64,000 nucleotides of DNA from Megalonaias nervosa (taxonomy: Eukaryota; Mollusca; Bivalvia; Unionida; Unionidae), in the NCBI GenBank assembly GCA_016617855.1, contig JAECUM010006796.1, positions 1-64,000 on the forward strand, written 5' to 3'. Each line of letters opens with the position of its first letter. Position 1 is the stretch's first letter. Made by a program: the position numbers and the translations under genes. Positions 32,630-44,738 of the stretch are shown piece by piece. A model generated the notes under the pieces. The model did no database searches. It saw only the letters and a list, made by a program, of their open reading frames with translations, and was not told where the DNA came from.

Positions 32630-34380
32630 TAGTTGTAACAAGATTTTGTTTTACTTGGAAATTATGGCTGCCATGTTGGAGGTCCGATCAGCACCATTCT
32701 ATTTCCAAAAACCACCTACATATTGCTATATTCATTTAATGAAAACCTATGTTTATAAGACCATCCATCAGGAGAAACAGCCATAACAAGACTGCAAAGA
32801 TGTCTGTTGAGGCAGCTATTTTGAAGGTTAGCACCACACAAAATGAACTGAAAAACCTCAAAATGCAAGTATTTAAAAAACACTGTGTTAGTATAACCAT
32901 CCATCCAGAAGAAGCAACTGTAATGGAATTTTTACAATGGATACCTCTCTGCAAATATTTGCTGCATTTACAAATGATAAATGGCACTACCCAAAGGTCA
33001 TATGATGTGACATGAAGCATGCGCTTATGAGAATAGCTGAGACCACAAATTTATCATTTAGTTAATAATCTTAACAAGAATCCCTTGAAGGGACTGATGC
33101 CCTTATGGGTGAAAAGAATTTCCAGAAAGTCTAGACAAGACTATTTTTTCCTTTTAACTACTTAGTGTTGGAACTATCTCAGATATTTAAAGATTTCAAA
33201 AATTAGTTGCTGTGTTGGATATATTGGATGTCAGATTGGCAGTATTTTTATTTAGAACCCCAAAAACATCATTAGAAGGCTTTTACTGGCGAAAAACCCC
33301 ATGTCAATATGACCTTTCATTCAGGAAGAGTAGCAAAATTTTCATGATGGCTGTTGTGGCAGCCATACTGATTGTAAGTTGGTTCATTATCATTAGAACC
33401 AATTAGGCACCATAAAAAGTCTATTGGTGAAAACCTAATGTTGATATAGCCATCCATTTGGAAGGAGTAGAGATAATATTTTCAAGATGACCACCCCGGT
33501 GGCCATAATGTGAGGGTCAATTTGTATCATTTTTATTTAAAACCAATGATACATAATAAAACCTCTTCTGACAAAAAACACATTTAAAATAACTTTCCAG
33601 TTAAGAGAAGTAGCAATAAAAAGATTTTCAAGATCAGATAAAGATTGATCATCAAGATTGGATTTCAGATCAGTACCATTTTAATTTGGGACAAACAAGA
33701 CATTATAAAGAGTCATCAAGTGAAAACCTCATGCTGATATGACTTTTCCCCCAAGAAGTAATGATAACAAGATTTTCAAGACAGTGCCAATATGGCCATA
33801 CTGGATATCAGATGCACACCATTTCAATTTTGGACCAACTAGACATCATAAGAAGTCTTATGGTGAAAGCACAATGTCAATATGACCAGCCATCTTGGAG
33901 AGGAGGCAATAATAAGATTTTCCAGATAGTCACTGTTGGATCTTTGATCGAAGCCATTTTCATTTAGAATCAACTAGACATCATAAGAAATCTCTCAGTG
34001 AAAATTCCATGTTGACATGACCATCCATTCAGGGGGAGTAGCAAGAAACAAAATTCTGAAGATGGAAGTCAACTCAGCACCATTTTCATTCAAGATTACC
34101 AACATATCTATCATTAAAAAAATCTCAGTGAAAACTCCTTGTCAATGTGACAATCTGTTGAGAAGCAACAGCAAGAAGATTTTCAAGATGGCCACTGTGC
34201 CAACCATACTGGATGTCTGAGGGTCACCAGTTTCATTCAAGTGCAATTAAGACCTCTGGGTTAAACTAGTTCAAGTTTCATGACTTTCCTCAAAGTAATT
34301 TAGGTGGCGTAGCGATAACAAACAACTGTTCACTTACGCCAGATGCTGGATGCAGGACCACAAAAAGTCTTCTGGTCTAA
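32630..34380. repeat. Array-bearing dispersed repeat, units about 140 bp (copy 2)
   Basis: About ten degenerate units with the words listed for 19500-20600 (for example ccatactggatgtc, gcaccattttcatt, aactagacatcataag, gaccatccattcagg). The head at about 33095-33240 shares gaaaagaatttccag and tatattggatgtcag with the other copy. An earlier group of units (32630-33050) precedes it, so two elements or one with an inner duplication may be joined here. Confidence 0.75.
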
Positions 34381-34503
34381 CTTTTCTAGTCTTTGATCAC
34401 TGAAGCTAAAATTACTGATGTGTAATAATCATGTTTAGCATTGACTATCTAATGAGGAATTTTCACTATTACTGAATGCATTCAAATATATCTAACGTTT
34501 CAG

Positions 34504-34504
<1 letters not shown>

Positions 34505-34542
<38 letters not shown>
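34505..34542. repeat. (TA)n microsatellite
   Basis: About 19 uninterrupted TA units. Confidence 0.97.
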
Positions 34543-34545
<3 letters not shown>

Positions 34546-35020
34546 ATTTCCACAGTAATGTGATTTGAAATAATATATGTGAACCCATTCTTTGTTACTC
34601 TCTTAAAATGAATATCCAATGCACAGACTGTGTGCAGCTTCTGCAGTCAATGAATAAAAAAAGCATATTTTTTTTATTCCAGTATAAATGTTAAAATTCA
34701 AGTTTGTGCACTAGAGCATCTAATACAGGTAATTATGCTGTTCTAGGTTCAAGCTCACACAGAGGTGAAATCTGACCAAACCCTATGGAAAAAAATAATT
34801 CTAGAATCAACAATAGACCATCATGGCTGGTGGAAAGAATACCTCATGGACTAATAATAGGAATTTTCATAAATATTGGAAAAGATAAGGGTGGTCCAAA
34901 AAAACCCCAAAAGCTATCAATCAAGTGCTTAAAGACTGGAGACTACAACCTTAATATCAACTATCTTTATTGATGACAAGGATATGGTATCAGTATCGAT
35001 GTGTGAAATATGCAACCTTA

Positions 35021-35890
35021 AAGTTCCACCATACTAATATATACTGTACATAAAGCTCCACCATACTAATGTATACTGTACACAAAGCTCCACAATGCCA
35101 GTATATACTGTACATAAAGCTCCACCATACTAATATATACTGTACATAAAGCTCTACCATACTAACATATACTGTACATAAAGCTCCACAATGCCAGTAT
35201 ATACTGTACATAAAGCTCCACCATACTAATATATACTGTACATAAAGCTCTACCATACTAACATATACTGTACATAAAGCTCCACAATGCCAGTATATAC
35301 TGTACATAAAGCTCCACCATACTAATATATACTGTACATAAAGCTCTACCATACTAACATATACTGTACATAAAGCTCCACAATGCCAGTATATACTGTA
35401 CATAAAGCTCCACCATACTAATATATACTGTACATAAAGCTCTACCATACTAACATATACTGTACATAAAGCTCCACAATGCCAGTATATACTGTACATA
35501 AAACTCCACAATGCCAGTATATACTGTACCATACTAATATATACTGTACATAAAGCTCTACCATACTAATATATACTGTACATAAAGCTCTACCATACTA
35601 ATATATACTGTACATAAAGCTCTACAATGCCAGTATATACTGTACATAAAGCTCTACCATACTATATATATATATATATACTGTACATAAAGCTCCACAA
35701 TGCCAGTATATACTGTACCATACTAATATATACTGTACATAAAGCTCTACCATACTAATATATACTGTACATAAAGCTCTACCATACTAATATATACTGT
35801 ACATAAAGCTACACAATGCTAGTACATATTGTATATAAAGATACACAATGCCAGTATATACTGTAAATAAAGCGCCACCATAATATATAA
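35021..35890. repeat. Minisatellite of 32-bp units in a 96-bp higher-order repeat
   Basis: The basic unit contains tatatactgtacataaagct preceded by ccatactaa or cacaatgccag. In the left half, three variants (ccatactaata, ccatactaaca, cacaatgccagta) cycle in fixed order with a period of 96 bp; the right half is less regular and includes a (TA)n insert near 35664-35682. The long minus frame at 34990-35532 simply reads the 32-residue period and is not a gene. Confidence 0.95.
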
Positions 35891-37105
35891 TGAAATAATC
35901 TTCTGCTGGTCAGTGAAATCCAACAATCTAGCATCCAATTTCAGCCTAACCTATTTTAAGATATCAATCCTGTGCTAAACTCCAGGGAGGCAGCACTCAT
36001 GGAAGAATTCTAAACAATCCAACAGCCATCAATTAAGTGTCAGCTCACATAACATTCCCCAAGTTGCACCACTAATAACAATCAACTTATAATTAGTTTC
36101 TGATTCATAACCAGATTCCAAATATTTTGTAACCATTGATACTGTCTGGTGTATAATTTGGATTTCACATTCATCATAATCCGATCAATTTCTAGTGCTG
36201 AAAATTTCCATAAAGGATATGCAATTCAATATTAGCAAGCTTAGACAAGGGTGGGGTGGGGGTGGCTTAGAGCAGTATGACTTGGAATTCAAAGATAATA
36301 CTGTAAATATTGATAAACATGGATGACTCCTCTCCCTCTAACAATATGAACTGGATGTAAACACTGATAAACATGAAGGACTCCTCTCTTCAACAATATG
36401 GACTCAATAATGACGATATAATCTATGGTAGAAAATATTATTTCAATTGTTAGGTATGAATTATATCAGCTAATCTTCTCTTGTTGCTTGCAACTGATTA
36501 AACATTATCACCAACAATTATTTTAAAGTCTGTTTTTAAGAAGTTTTATATAACAGAAATTGTAATTTATTTAATATAACATTTTCCATTCAAGGTTATA
36601 GCTTTTAGCATGGGCTACTTTATTTATTTTAGTAATACTGTAATGATATATAAATTCTTAAAAACTTCAGTAATCAAACAACATTAAATGAACATGTTAT
36701 AAATATGAAACTCATGGTTTAAATCTCCCATGTTTACTGTATTCTTCCAGAAATGAAGTTTCCCTCTAGCACTCATGTGGAAAACACTATCTCCCACATT
36801 TTGGATAAATAAATGCAGAGCCTAAACACAAACTTACTAAACAAATCAATGAACATAATTATGGTACAAATAAGTATAAACATACAGGTAGACACATTTA
36901 TAACCAGTTTTAACCTTGTTCAATGCATATACATGCTGTTCTCAAATAAGCAATGCCTACATGTGAAAACAAAAATTCTAAAATAATATTTGTCAAGTAT
37001 ATAAATGAACTTTGGAATATTACATTGTGATCAAGAAACTATTTTATTTAAATCTGACAATGCAGAAAAATTCCTATCAATTTGTTAACATGTACAATGT
37101 AGGTA

Positions 37106-37300
37106 ATAACTTCACAGTAACTGTTCTTGCAGGTAATTACTCACAGTAACTGTTCTTGCTTGCAGGTAATAATTTCTTAGTAACTGTTCTTGTTTTTAGA
37201 TAATTACTTTATAGTAACTGTTCTTGCTTGTAGGTAATTACTTCATTGTAACTGTTCTTGCTTGCAGGTAATTACTTCATAGTAGCTGTGCTTATTTGCA
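37106..37300. repeat. Minisatellite, unit about 34 bp, five to six copies
   Basis: Units contain gtaattacttcatagtaact and gttcttgcttgcag. Confidence 0.9.
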
Positions 37301-37559
37301 AGTGAATTGGATAAATACCTACGATATTCAAAAGAAAAATTGTGATATTATAGAACTTACCAGAACAACTAGTATCCAAAATTGTTTTCATGTCTGCACA
37401 TATACTCTAATGTATTATTAACAGTTTGTATCAATAAGTGATCTAGTTACCTTCTAAATAAAAGTCCTTTTAAATCTTTTTTTTTTTGTTTTCTGTTTTA
37501 ACTGCACTTTTAACATACTGCACTTTTAACATATTGTTCATAATGGGAGCTAAGTGCCT

Positions 37560-37672
37560 TTCGCAAGGACACACTGAGGCAAACGACCAGTTTTGGACTG
37601 GGCAGGTACTGAACCCAAAACCTTTGGATTATTAGTCCAATGTTCAATCAACTTAGCTACATGTGCACAGAT
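37560..37672 (-). mobile_element. tRNA-derived SINE, family 3 (fragment)
   Basis: On the minus strand: tagctaagttgattgaaca (A-box region), ttggactaataatccaaagg (anticodon-arm-like) and tgggttcagtacc (B-box region), followed by sequence whose plus-strand form is gcctttcgcaaggacac. It is related in layout to the SINE at 61405-61594. Confidence 0.75.
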
Positions 37673-37927
37673 TAAATCAGTTTTAGAAATAATATCAATG
37701 TGGAAATTATCTGTTTACCACAGGATATTATAAGTAAGTCACTGATGCAGAAACGGAACAAAACTCAGCAAATAATTACACTGAGGGAACAAAATTTCAG
37801 AAATTGTTCAGGTTTTGTCAAACATTGTCATGTTTTAACAATTAATTATTTACAAGTGAGATCAGCTTCTCTACCTTTGTGTCCTTTCTCTTGAAGACAA
37901 AAATCAGCAAAGAGAAAATACTGATTG

Positions 37928-38131
37928 TATATACTTGCTTATAAGTTGAATCCAACTGCAAACTGCACAGACCTAGTTTTGCCTTTGTATTATGTGCCAG
38001 CAAATCTGGGTCTATGCATTTTGTTAGGAGTAATCAGTAGAACAAAAAACACTGACTGATTTGCTGCTGCATTATGCAATGGCAGATCAGTGTCTATATT
38101 ATTTACAGTTGGACTAGACTTATGGGCAAGT
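37928..38131. mobile_element. Three-stem foldback element FB
   Basis: Clear termini tatatacttgcttataagt and acttatgggcaagtatata; two internal hairpins (ctgcacagacctag... with ...ctgggtctatgcat; ...actgactgatttgct with ggcagatcagtgtc...). The spacer taggagtaatcagtagaac is shared with other copies. Confidence 0.9.
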
Positions 38132-38239
38132 ATATATTCTCAGTTTATATGTGAAGAACAATCATCCTACTTTTTGGAGCAGTTCTCTAGCATTTTGCTG
38201 GAGAGGTTCTAATATGATGGAAATCAGTGCAACATGAAA

Positions 38240-38665
38240 GCATAAATGCCAAGAGTAAAGCAGTGTAAATGCCAAGAGTGAAGCAATGTAAATGCCACGA
38301 GCAAAGTATGTCAAGAGCAAAGCAGTGTAAATGCCATGAGAAAAACAGTGTAAATGCCAAGAATAAAGCAGTGTAAAAGCCAAGAGTGAAGCAGTGTCAG
38401 TGCCAAGAGTGAAGCATACCAAGAGCAAAGAAGTGTAAACACCAAGAGTAAAGCAGTGTAAAATCCCAAGAGTGAAGCAGTACAAATGCTAAGAGTGAAG
38501 CATGCCAAGAGTGAAGCCGTGTAAATGCCAAGAGTAAAGCAGTGTAAATGTGAAGAGTACAGCAGTGTAAATGCCAAAAGTAAAACAGTGTAAATGACAA
38601 GAGTAAAGCAGTGTCAATGCCAAGAGTGAAGTTGTGCAGATGACCAGAGTGAAGCAGGTTAGATA
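38240..38665. repeat. 23-bp minisatellite, about 18 copies
   Basis: Units of the type gtgtaaatgccaagagtgaa plus gca, with frequent small indels. Since 23 is not a multiple of 3, several overlapping minus-strand frames stay open; none is a gene. Confidence 0.93.
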
Positions 38666-38869
38666 AAAAAATAACAACCAATTTTTAAGAAACTATCTTT
38701 CACTCCTAGAAAAAGAAAGTGGTGCAACAAGTTATATCACAGTTCAGATAATCATCGTTTTTTTTTTATTAGGTTTATAATCCTAATATTTATCAAGTTC
38801 ATGAAATTCCTTGAATTTTATCAAGATTCAAAATCATAGGTTTACTCGTAATTTGTACGGTTTTTTCCA

Positions 38870-40200
38870 TTTTGGTCAGTGTACGGCCGTACAACCGTTT
38901 TGTACAGTTTTTTCATGAATAATATTTTTATTTTTTTATTTGTATTTTTTTTTTTTCTTGTTTTGTATGAATCTGGGACTCTGGACATAATTTTTTTTTA
39001 GAACGAGAATTCAACGAGATCAGGGTGGCCTGAAACAACCAATCAAATCATACTCAAAACCGCGCTTTACCTTGACCTGATAATGAAAAGAGTTTAATTT
39101 CATGGTTCAATTCCTGTGTGTGTGTGTTTGTGTGTGTGTGTGAAGATCTTGTCGTTTATTGCTCTGAAATTTGACGCTCACTCGGATTTCTAATATTGAC
39201 CAACTACCAGTGTAGTATGTTTTCTTATTTTACACATTATTATTTTATTATTTTTATACTTATTACTATCAAATGCATACAGCTGACATCAATTTTCATA
39301 CTTTGCCTATTGTAGTGTGGCAGTCATGGTGGTGTAACCGTAATTCGTCTGACTTTTCTGTGTGGAGATAAAGTCGATTTATTAAAAATTTTTAACAATA
39401 TAACACGTTACTAATTAAAAATAAATAGTCTGCTGAATTTAGAACCAGGATTTTATCTTCCTGCCATATTTCTGAATTAAGTTTACCTAATGCAAACAGG
39501 AAGATGCATTGCCATAATGACGAAGTAGTACAGCTACTGTGTGACGTCATTCTCGTGGCTCAAAAATATGTAACACTGCCAATTTATATCCAGATTTGAC
39601 CAAAATCGGCATACCATATAGCAAATTCACAACTTTTCAAACACCAGATACGCAATTAATAGAAACGATCAACAGCTTATGAGGTACAAACTTCTGGACT
39701 GCTACTTTGTCCGTTTTTTTATTTTTAGATTTCAATTTTTAGATAACGTCATTCGGGGTATTACCGGTCAACGTGTATTATCGGACAAAGTAATAAAAAT
39801 TAGTAAAACTATATAACGCCAAGTAGTAACCTATAAATATATTAACATATGTAACATCCGACCTCATCCTTCCATCATTCTGAAATACGACTATGCTCTG
39901 GTTAAAAAAGGTGAAAAATTTATTTTGTACAAAAACGAGTGACTTTTGGTATTCAAATAGTTATTTCCAAAACTGTGTTATTGCATTCCTGGAGAAAAAT
40001 AATATGTCTGACACAGCTTATGAATCCGACATTGTATAGACCAGTTCTTGTTATGTTTGACTGAATGTTTACTCTGACGCTGGCATTGAACTTTGTTTGA
40101 TTGGTTGACAAATATATAGGGAACACCCGAAGGGGCTATTATCGGACATTTGAAATACATGTAGCAGGTTATGAAGTACAACTAGTTGTTTAATATTTCC
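38870..40200. other. Compositionally distinct non-coding stretch, possible old element
   Basis: Richer in CG dinucleotides than its surroundings. Contains the palindrome tgtacggccgtaca near 38880 and the words tattatcggaca (39777 and 40138), the latter also inverted at 43436. No coding frame was found. It may be the outer part of one or more decayed DNA elements together with the inverted repeat at 40213-42405. Confidence 0.4.
39117..39143. repeat. (GT)n microsatellite
   Basis: Short interrupted GT run. Confidence 0.85.
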
Positions 40201-40202
40201 AC

Positions 40203-40403
40203 TTTTCTCATGCTTCAGAATCACAAGAAGACTGTAAAACTACACACATCCATTCAAAAGACAGTAACGTACCAACGCATAACTCTCGGACGACCATTGC
40301 ATGAATCCAATCCGGGGAATTAACCTTTATTCTCACCATTATGGTCACAAACCCTTTTGAGCAGAATTCATTAGCGGAAGTAGCCCATTCTACCACAGGC
40401 TGA
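40203..40403. repeat. Long inverted repeat, left arm
   Basis: About 190 bp matching the complement of 42213-42415 at roughly 90% by eye. Shared blocks include acacacatccattcaaaaga, cagtaacgtaccaac and gaagtagcccattctacca. The arms are separated by about 1.8 kb. On the minus strand this arm has an open frame (40208-40396, VEWAT...SSCDSEA). Confidence 0.9.
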
Positions 40404-42209
40404 ATAATGTCATGAAAGTAATTTCACAAGATAAAATGTTTAACTTGTTTTTCGTTTCAGATTGTATCATTTGACAATTTTATATCAACTTCCAGAACAG
40501 AAATATGTAGTTAAAGTCGGATAGTAGAAATAGCGGTTGATGACGTCATCACACTTCAAATATTAAAGCCTAGACGGATGCTGGACCTGGTATCTGAATG
40601 CTATCAGCAACTGTATGTATGTATGTATTCATGTATGTGCAGAGTGAGAGCATTTTTTTTTACAACTTTTGAAAATAGTAGTAATATAATACTGTAAATA
40701 ACATTTTCACGATGCTTTCATTATTCTGAGCAAATTCAACTAATCGACTGAGTCCGCATTATTAAATTTCCCTAGTATTGGTGGCGCTCTACAGTTTTGT
40801 ATTTTGCATAGGGTTAGAATTTTAAGGAAAAAGAATTTCCCCGGGTTTCCTCACTGGTTATATTGGGTATTTAAAAAAGATCTTGTACATCTTTGGTATT
40901 GTTCAAAGAACCTTTAATTCCCTTTATTTTGGTGTATGAATGATGGGTGTAATATGGGTTATAGAGTATACAGCTTGGCCTTTACTGCAGATGTGCACCT
41001 TTCAAAAAAAGTGCTAGCTCCACTTGGTCATTTTCACTTCCTGAACTTCAGAGGTAAATTGTCAAAAAGAGAGCCGATAACGTTTTTTACATTTTATATA
41101 TTTGATAATTCATTCATTGCACTTTCAGAAGCTGGTATTGTCTAGTCTGGCAAAATTCATTTTCCCTATTTTAATAGCTGCTGAGGATAGTGTACTTTAG
41201 ACAAATTCAGGCTGATTTTTGGAGTACAAGGGAGCAGTCATTTTAGTTAGCAGTGTGCTAAGATCATTTACAATTTCCAAAAGTTCAATATCCAAAGAAA
41301 TGTCAGCCACATTACATCAAAGCAGCATAGAGGTATGCCCAGATTCTCTCCACTGTGCATGCTTTAAATGCAAACAACTTCACTTTACATACATTACTCT
41401 CTCAAAAGTACATAATAACTGGTGAGCGCCACCATAAAGAGCACATAGTTATTATTATTGTATGATTTATTTTGACTGTATGGCTGAAATATTTAATTCG
41501 CAAGCATCAAAACAGTCCTGTATTTCCCACCAAAGAACAGTATTTATTAGCGTCAGAGTCTCAAACAAGTACAGCCCCCCCCACCTTATAAAAAGTGAGC
41601 TATTTTAAAAAATATGCATTACATTTTGTCAACATAGCAACCAGTGTTATGCTGAAAGATAGGAACATTAAACTAGCCATAATTATTCCTGAGATGTCAA
41701 CAATAAATTTTACAGTTTGAAAGGGATGGAACTGGTGAGAGTCATAAAGGTCAAAGGTCAAAGGGTAAAATATTTGCTTATTGTTTAATATGGAAGAAAG
41801 CAAACTTGCTTTGTCATCATTTATATTTTTTAATATCATTGCAAATAAAGAAACATTTTCACTATATATTTCTTTTACTTAATGCAACAGTTTTAAATTT
41901 AAGTTGACTTTATTCCTATTCTCTAAGACTTCTAATTTCCCCATAATTAAGGTCACTACTCACACAAACATGCCTCATGGCAAATTATGTAAGTAAGAGC
42001 AAATTAAGCATAATTTGCTTATTTTCATGCATAAAATCAATGTTAATGTACCATTTTATTCAGAACATCATACATAATGTGACATGAAAATAAGAAAAAT
42101 AATTGCATAAATTTTTATATTTGTTTTAAGGTGGTGAGCACCACCATAAAAAGATAACAGATTCTACGCCGTGTTCTGAACAATTATTAGATCCTAACGC
42201 ATATTTACT

Positions 42210-42415
42210 GCAGGGTAGAAACTGGTAGAATGGGCTACTTCCTCTAATGAATCCTGCTCAAAAGTGTTTGTGACCGTAATGGTGAAAATAAAGGTTAATT
42301 CGCCGGATTGGGTTCATGCGATGGTGATCTGAGAGTTATGTGTTGGTACGTTACTGTCTTTTGAATGGATGTGTGTAGTTTTTCAGTCTTCTTGCAATTC
42401 TGAAGCAATAAAAGA
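42210..42415. repeat. Long inverted repeat, right arm
   Basis: Complement of 40203-40403 with about 15-20 substitutions and an 11-base length difference at its outer end. The frame matching the left arm's 62-codon frame is open here too apart from one TGA. The arms could be the ends of a foldback-type element or an inverted duplication. Confidence 0.9.
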
Positions 42416-42756
42416 CACGTGAGAAAAGTCGAATTGAGCGGAGGGTTGTGATCACGCTTGCACTCCATGTGTTCATTGATAATACTGATAAGGTGATTTC
42501 ATGTTGTCAGAAATTTCCTCATACTTTATTGATAAAACGTGAGACTCCTGTGATATTTCAAATAAATTAAGTTTGTAAAGAAGACAAAAACTACTTCAAC
42601 TGATATTGTAGATTATTCAGTTGGTATTCCCAGAAAAACTGCATTGATAACATTTGTGACTAATTAATTAATTGACTAATTAAGAATCAAATATGTAAAT
42701 AATCTACATTAACCCTCACCACTGAAAATAAAATAAAATCTTTGCACCAACTTCTT

Positions 42757-42791
42757 TGTTGTTGTTATTATTATTATTATTATTATTATTA
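42757..42791. repeat. (ATT)n microsatellite
   Basis: About ten ATT units after GTT units. Confidence 0.93.
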
Positions 42792-43615
42792 GGTAAATAT
42801 TTCATTCAAAAAAGTTTCAGCTGTCTCATCACATTTCATCAAGACTGTTTACATAAGAGTGTTATACACATTATATATTAAGATGAAATGTTTATAACAA
42901 TCCCTAGCTTGATAATTCATGGACCAGTAATGTAAAAAAAATATTATCTTGAAGCTTAAATGATGCGATTTCTTTTATTGTACTTGGGTTAGTGGAAAAC
43001 AAAATATTATTCACCTTTCTGGCAGCATTGACAGCAGCAATAACTGTGAATCTTTTTCTCAGAGAGTTCATTTAAACATTTGAAACACCATTATGCAATT
43101 TTTATACAGGCAGTAACAATCATGATAAATATAACCAAAATATTGAATATTTACATAGTCTTGTTTAATTTATTCATGTGCTTGATTAAATTACATATGT
43201 AAGAGTTTAAACTATTTTTATGAAAATACAAATAAATGTCCAAGAATACCCGGAGGTGTCTGATTTAACCCCGTATTGAGCCTCTATTTTGCATGACCCA
43301 GAATGATCACGTGATACATGTATGTTCAAAATGGATGCTGCAAAATAGTAATCAAGGTTATTTGCTAGCGTTAATTCCATTTGGCAGGAAAAACTTAAAT
43401 AGATAAGTTTTAATACTGCGTTCCATTTAATATTTGTCCGATAATACCCCAATATACATTAGTTCCTGGCGTAATATCTTGGTATTTATAGGGAAAAAAT
43501 ACAAATTCGTAACACATTTGTAATTGGGAGATCTTCTTCTATCACATATCAAATCTAAATTTTTAAATTATTTTTTGTTATTTCTTTCAGCTAGTTGAAA
43601 TATTCCATCCATCAA

Positions 43616-43915
43616 ATGGCTGAGCCTAACTTGAAGAAACGCAAGCTTGAAGTCACTGACTGAGGTCTTGACAGGTTTCAGGCTGATTGGATTAAAGTCC
43701 TCCCTGGCATTGTAGATGTATCAAAGTTAGGATCTTCCCATGCTTTTTGTAAAATATGCAGTAAAGACATTAAAGTGGTGGCGTTGGGCATATATGATCT
43801 GAAGGAACCTTGCAGACTGTGAGAGATCTTTTTCGATGATGAAGAAAATACATACAGAATGAAGGAAGTCTGAATTCAAGACACATTAGCATCGTTTTTA
43901 CAATGTAAAATAAAC
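43616..43915 (+). pseudogene. hAT-family transposase remnant, internally deleted
   Basis: From an ATG at 43616 the frame reads MAEPNLKKRKLEVTD, then a stop; the same frame goes on with FQADWIKVLPGIVD...SHAFCKICSKDIKVV, which resembles the start of a BED-type zinc finger as found at the N-terminus of hAT/ZBED-like proteins (Trp, then C-x2-C). The His half of the finger is absent. About 25 bp later the frame gives ADCERSFSMMKKIHT, which matches the conserved C-terminal dimerisation segment of hAT transposases, again with stops after it. The whole catalytic middle is missing. This looks like the coding trace of an internally deleted, dead element. The identification rests on two short matches made from memory. 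Confidence 0.65.
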
Positions 43916-44738
43916 AATGACATCTGCTGCAGAGACTTTAAAACCCCAGAATATATTTTGAAAAGTGTGAAAGGTGCATGTGTTGCATATAATACAACGC
44001 ACAAGTAAAAAGAATGAAATAAAGTTTCAGAAATGTAAATAATTATGTAAATATGTGTAAAAATACTTTGTGTATAGCATTTGTGGTTTTAAAACGGTTG
44101 ATCTTATATACTGTATGAATACATTTTTTCACGTAAGTTTTTTTGGTCTTTGTAAGGTTTTTATTGGTCTGGCATACAGGTTTTCATCTCAAGAGGGTGA
44201 CACCTATGCAAAATTCTTCAACTCACTTATTAAATTGCCTTACATGAGAACTCGTGTTAATATCCCATATTTACATGAAACTGGTGCACTGAAATGACCC
44301 TAAACTGACACCTCAACAACTGAGTTACCTCTGTATAAAACTGGCCACATGTTTGCTTCTAATCAAACTATTTTGATACTGATTAAGCCTTGTTATCTAG
44401 ACCATCTTTATAAAACACCAAAATCTTTTGGTACATGATTTAGTGAAATTGTACGGTATAATTGCTGAAATCTATTGTTTGCCTGTTATATTAAAAATGT
44501 ATATAATATAAAAACATAATTCTTTTCTTATAAAGGCCCTCTGTAAATAATGGCTATCCCTTGTCAAAGGTCACTTTAAATTCTATGATAGTGACAAGAT
44601 TTGTTACTGTTTGGTACCCATTCCAAAAGGAAAATTTGTATGGCTACATTTAATTCCAAAATGATTGACATCATAAGAGGAATACCACTGTACTGGAAAT
44701 GTTGTCCTGATATTTTGTTTCCATATCAATACACTTAC

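Larger units (their letters stand above)
25057..44738. other. Intron of the scaffold gene (19.7 kb)
   Basis: A very long intron filled with repeats: arrays at 25823-26345, 35015-35890, 37106-37300 and 38240-38665; foldback elements at 30265-30484, 30641-30755 and 37928-38131; SINEs; a long inverted repeat (40213-42405); and a hAT-like remnant (43616-43915). Segments of plain AT-rich sequence (26350-28400, 29600-30250, 31850-32600, 35900-37100, 41430-42120, 44000-44700) show nothing I can identify. Small unrecognised exons cannot be excluded. Confidence 0.65.

Noticed and set aside
34990..35532. 180-codon minus-strand frame
   Set aside because: It reads only the 96-bp tandem repeat as a 32-residue period and has no unique sequence or splice context.
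38162..38681. Four overlapping minus frames of 62-107 codons
   Set aside because: 23-bp minisatellite with few stops in any frame.
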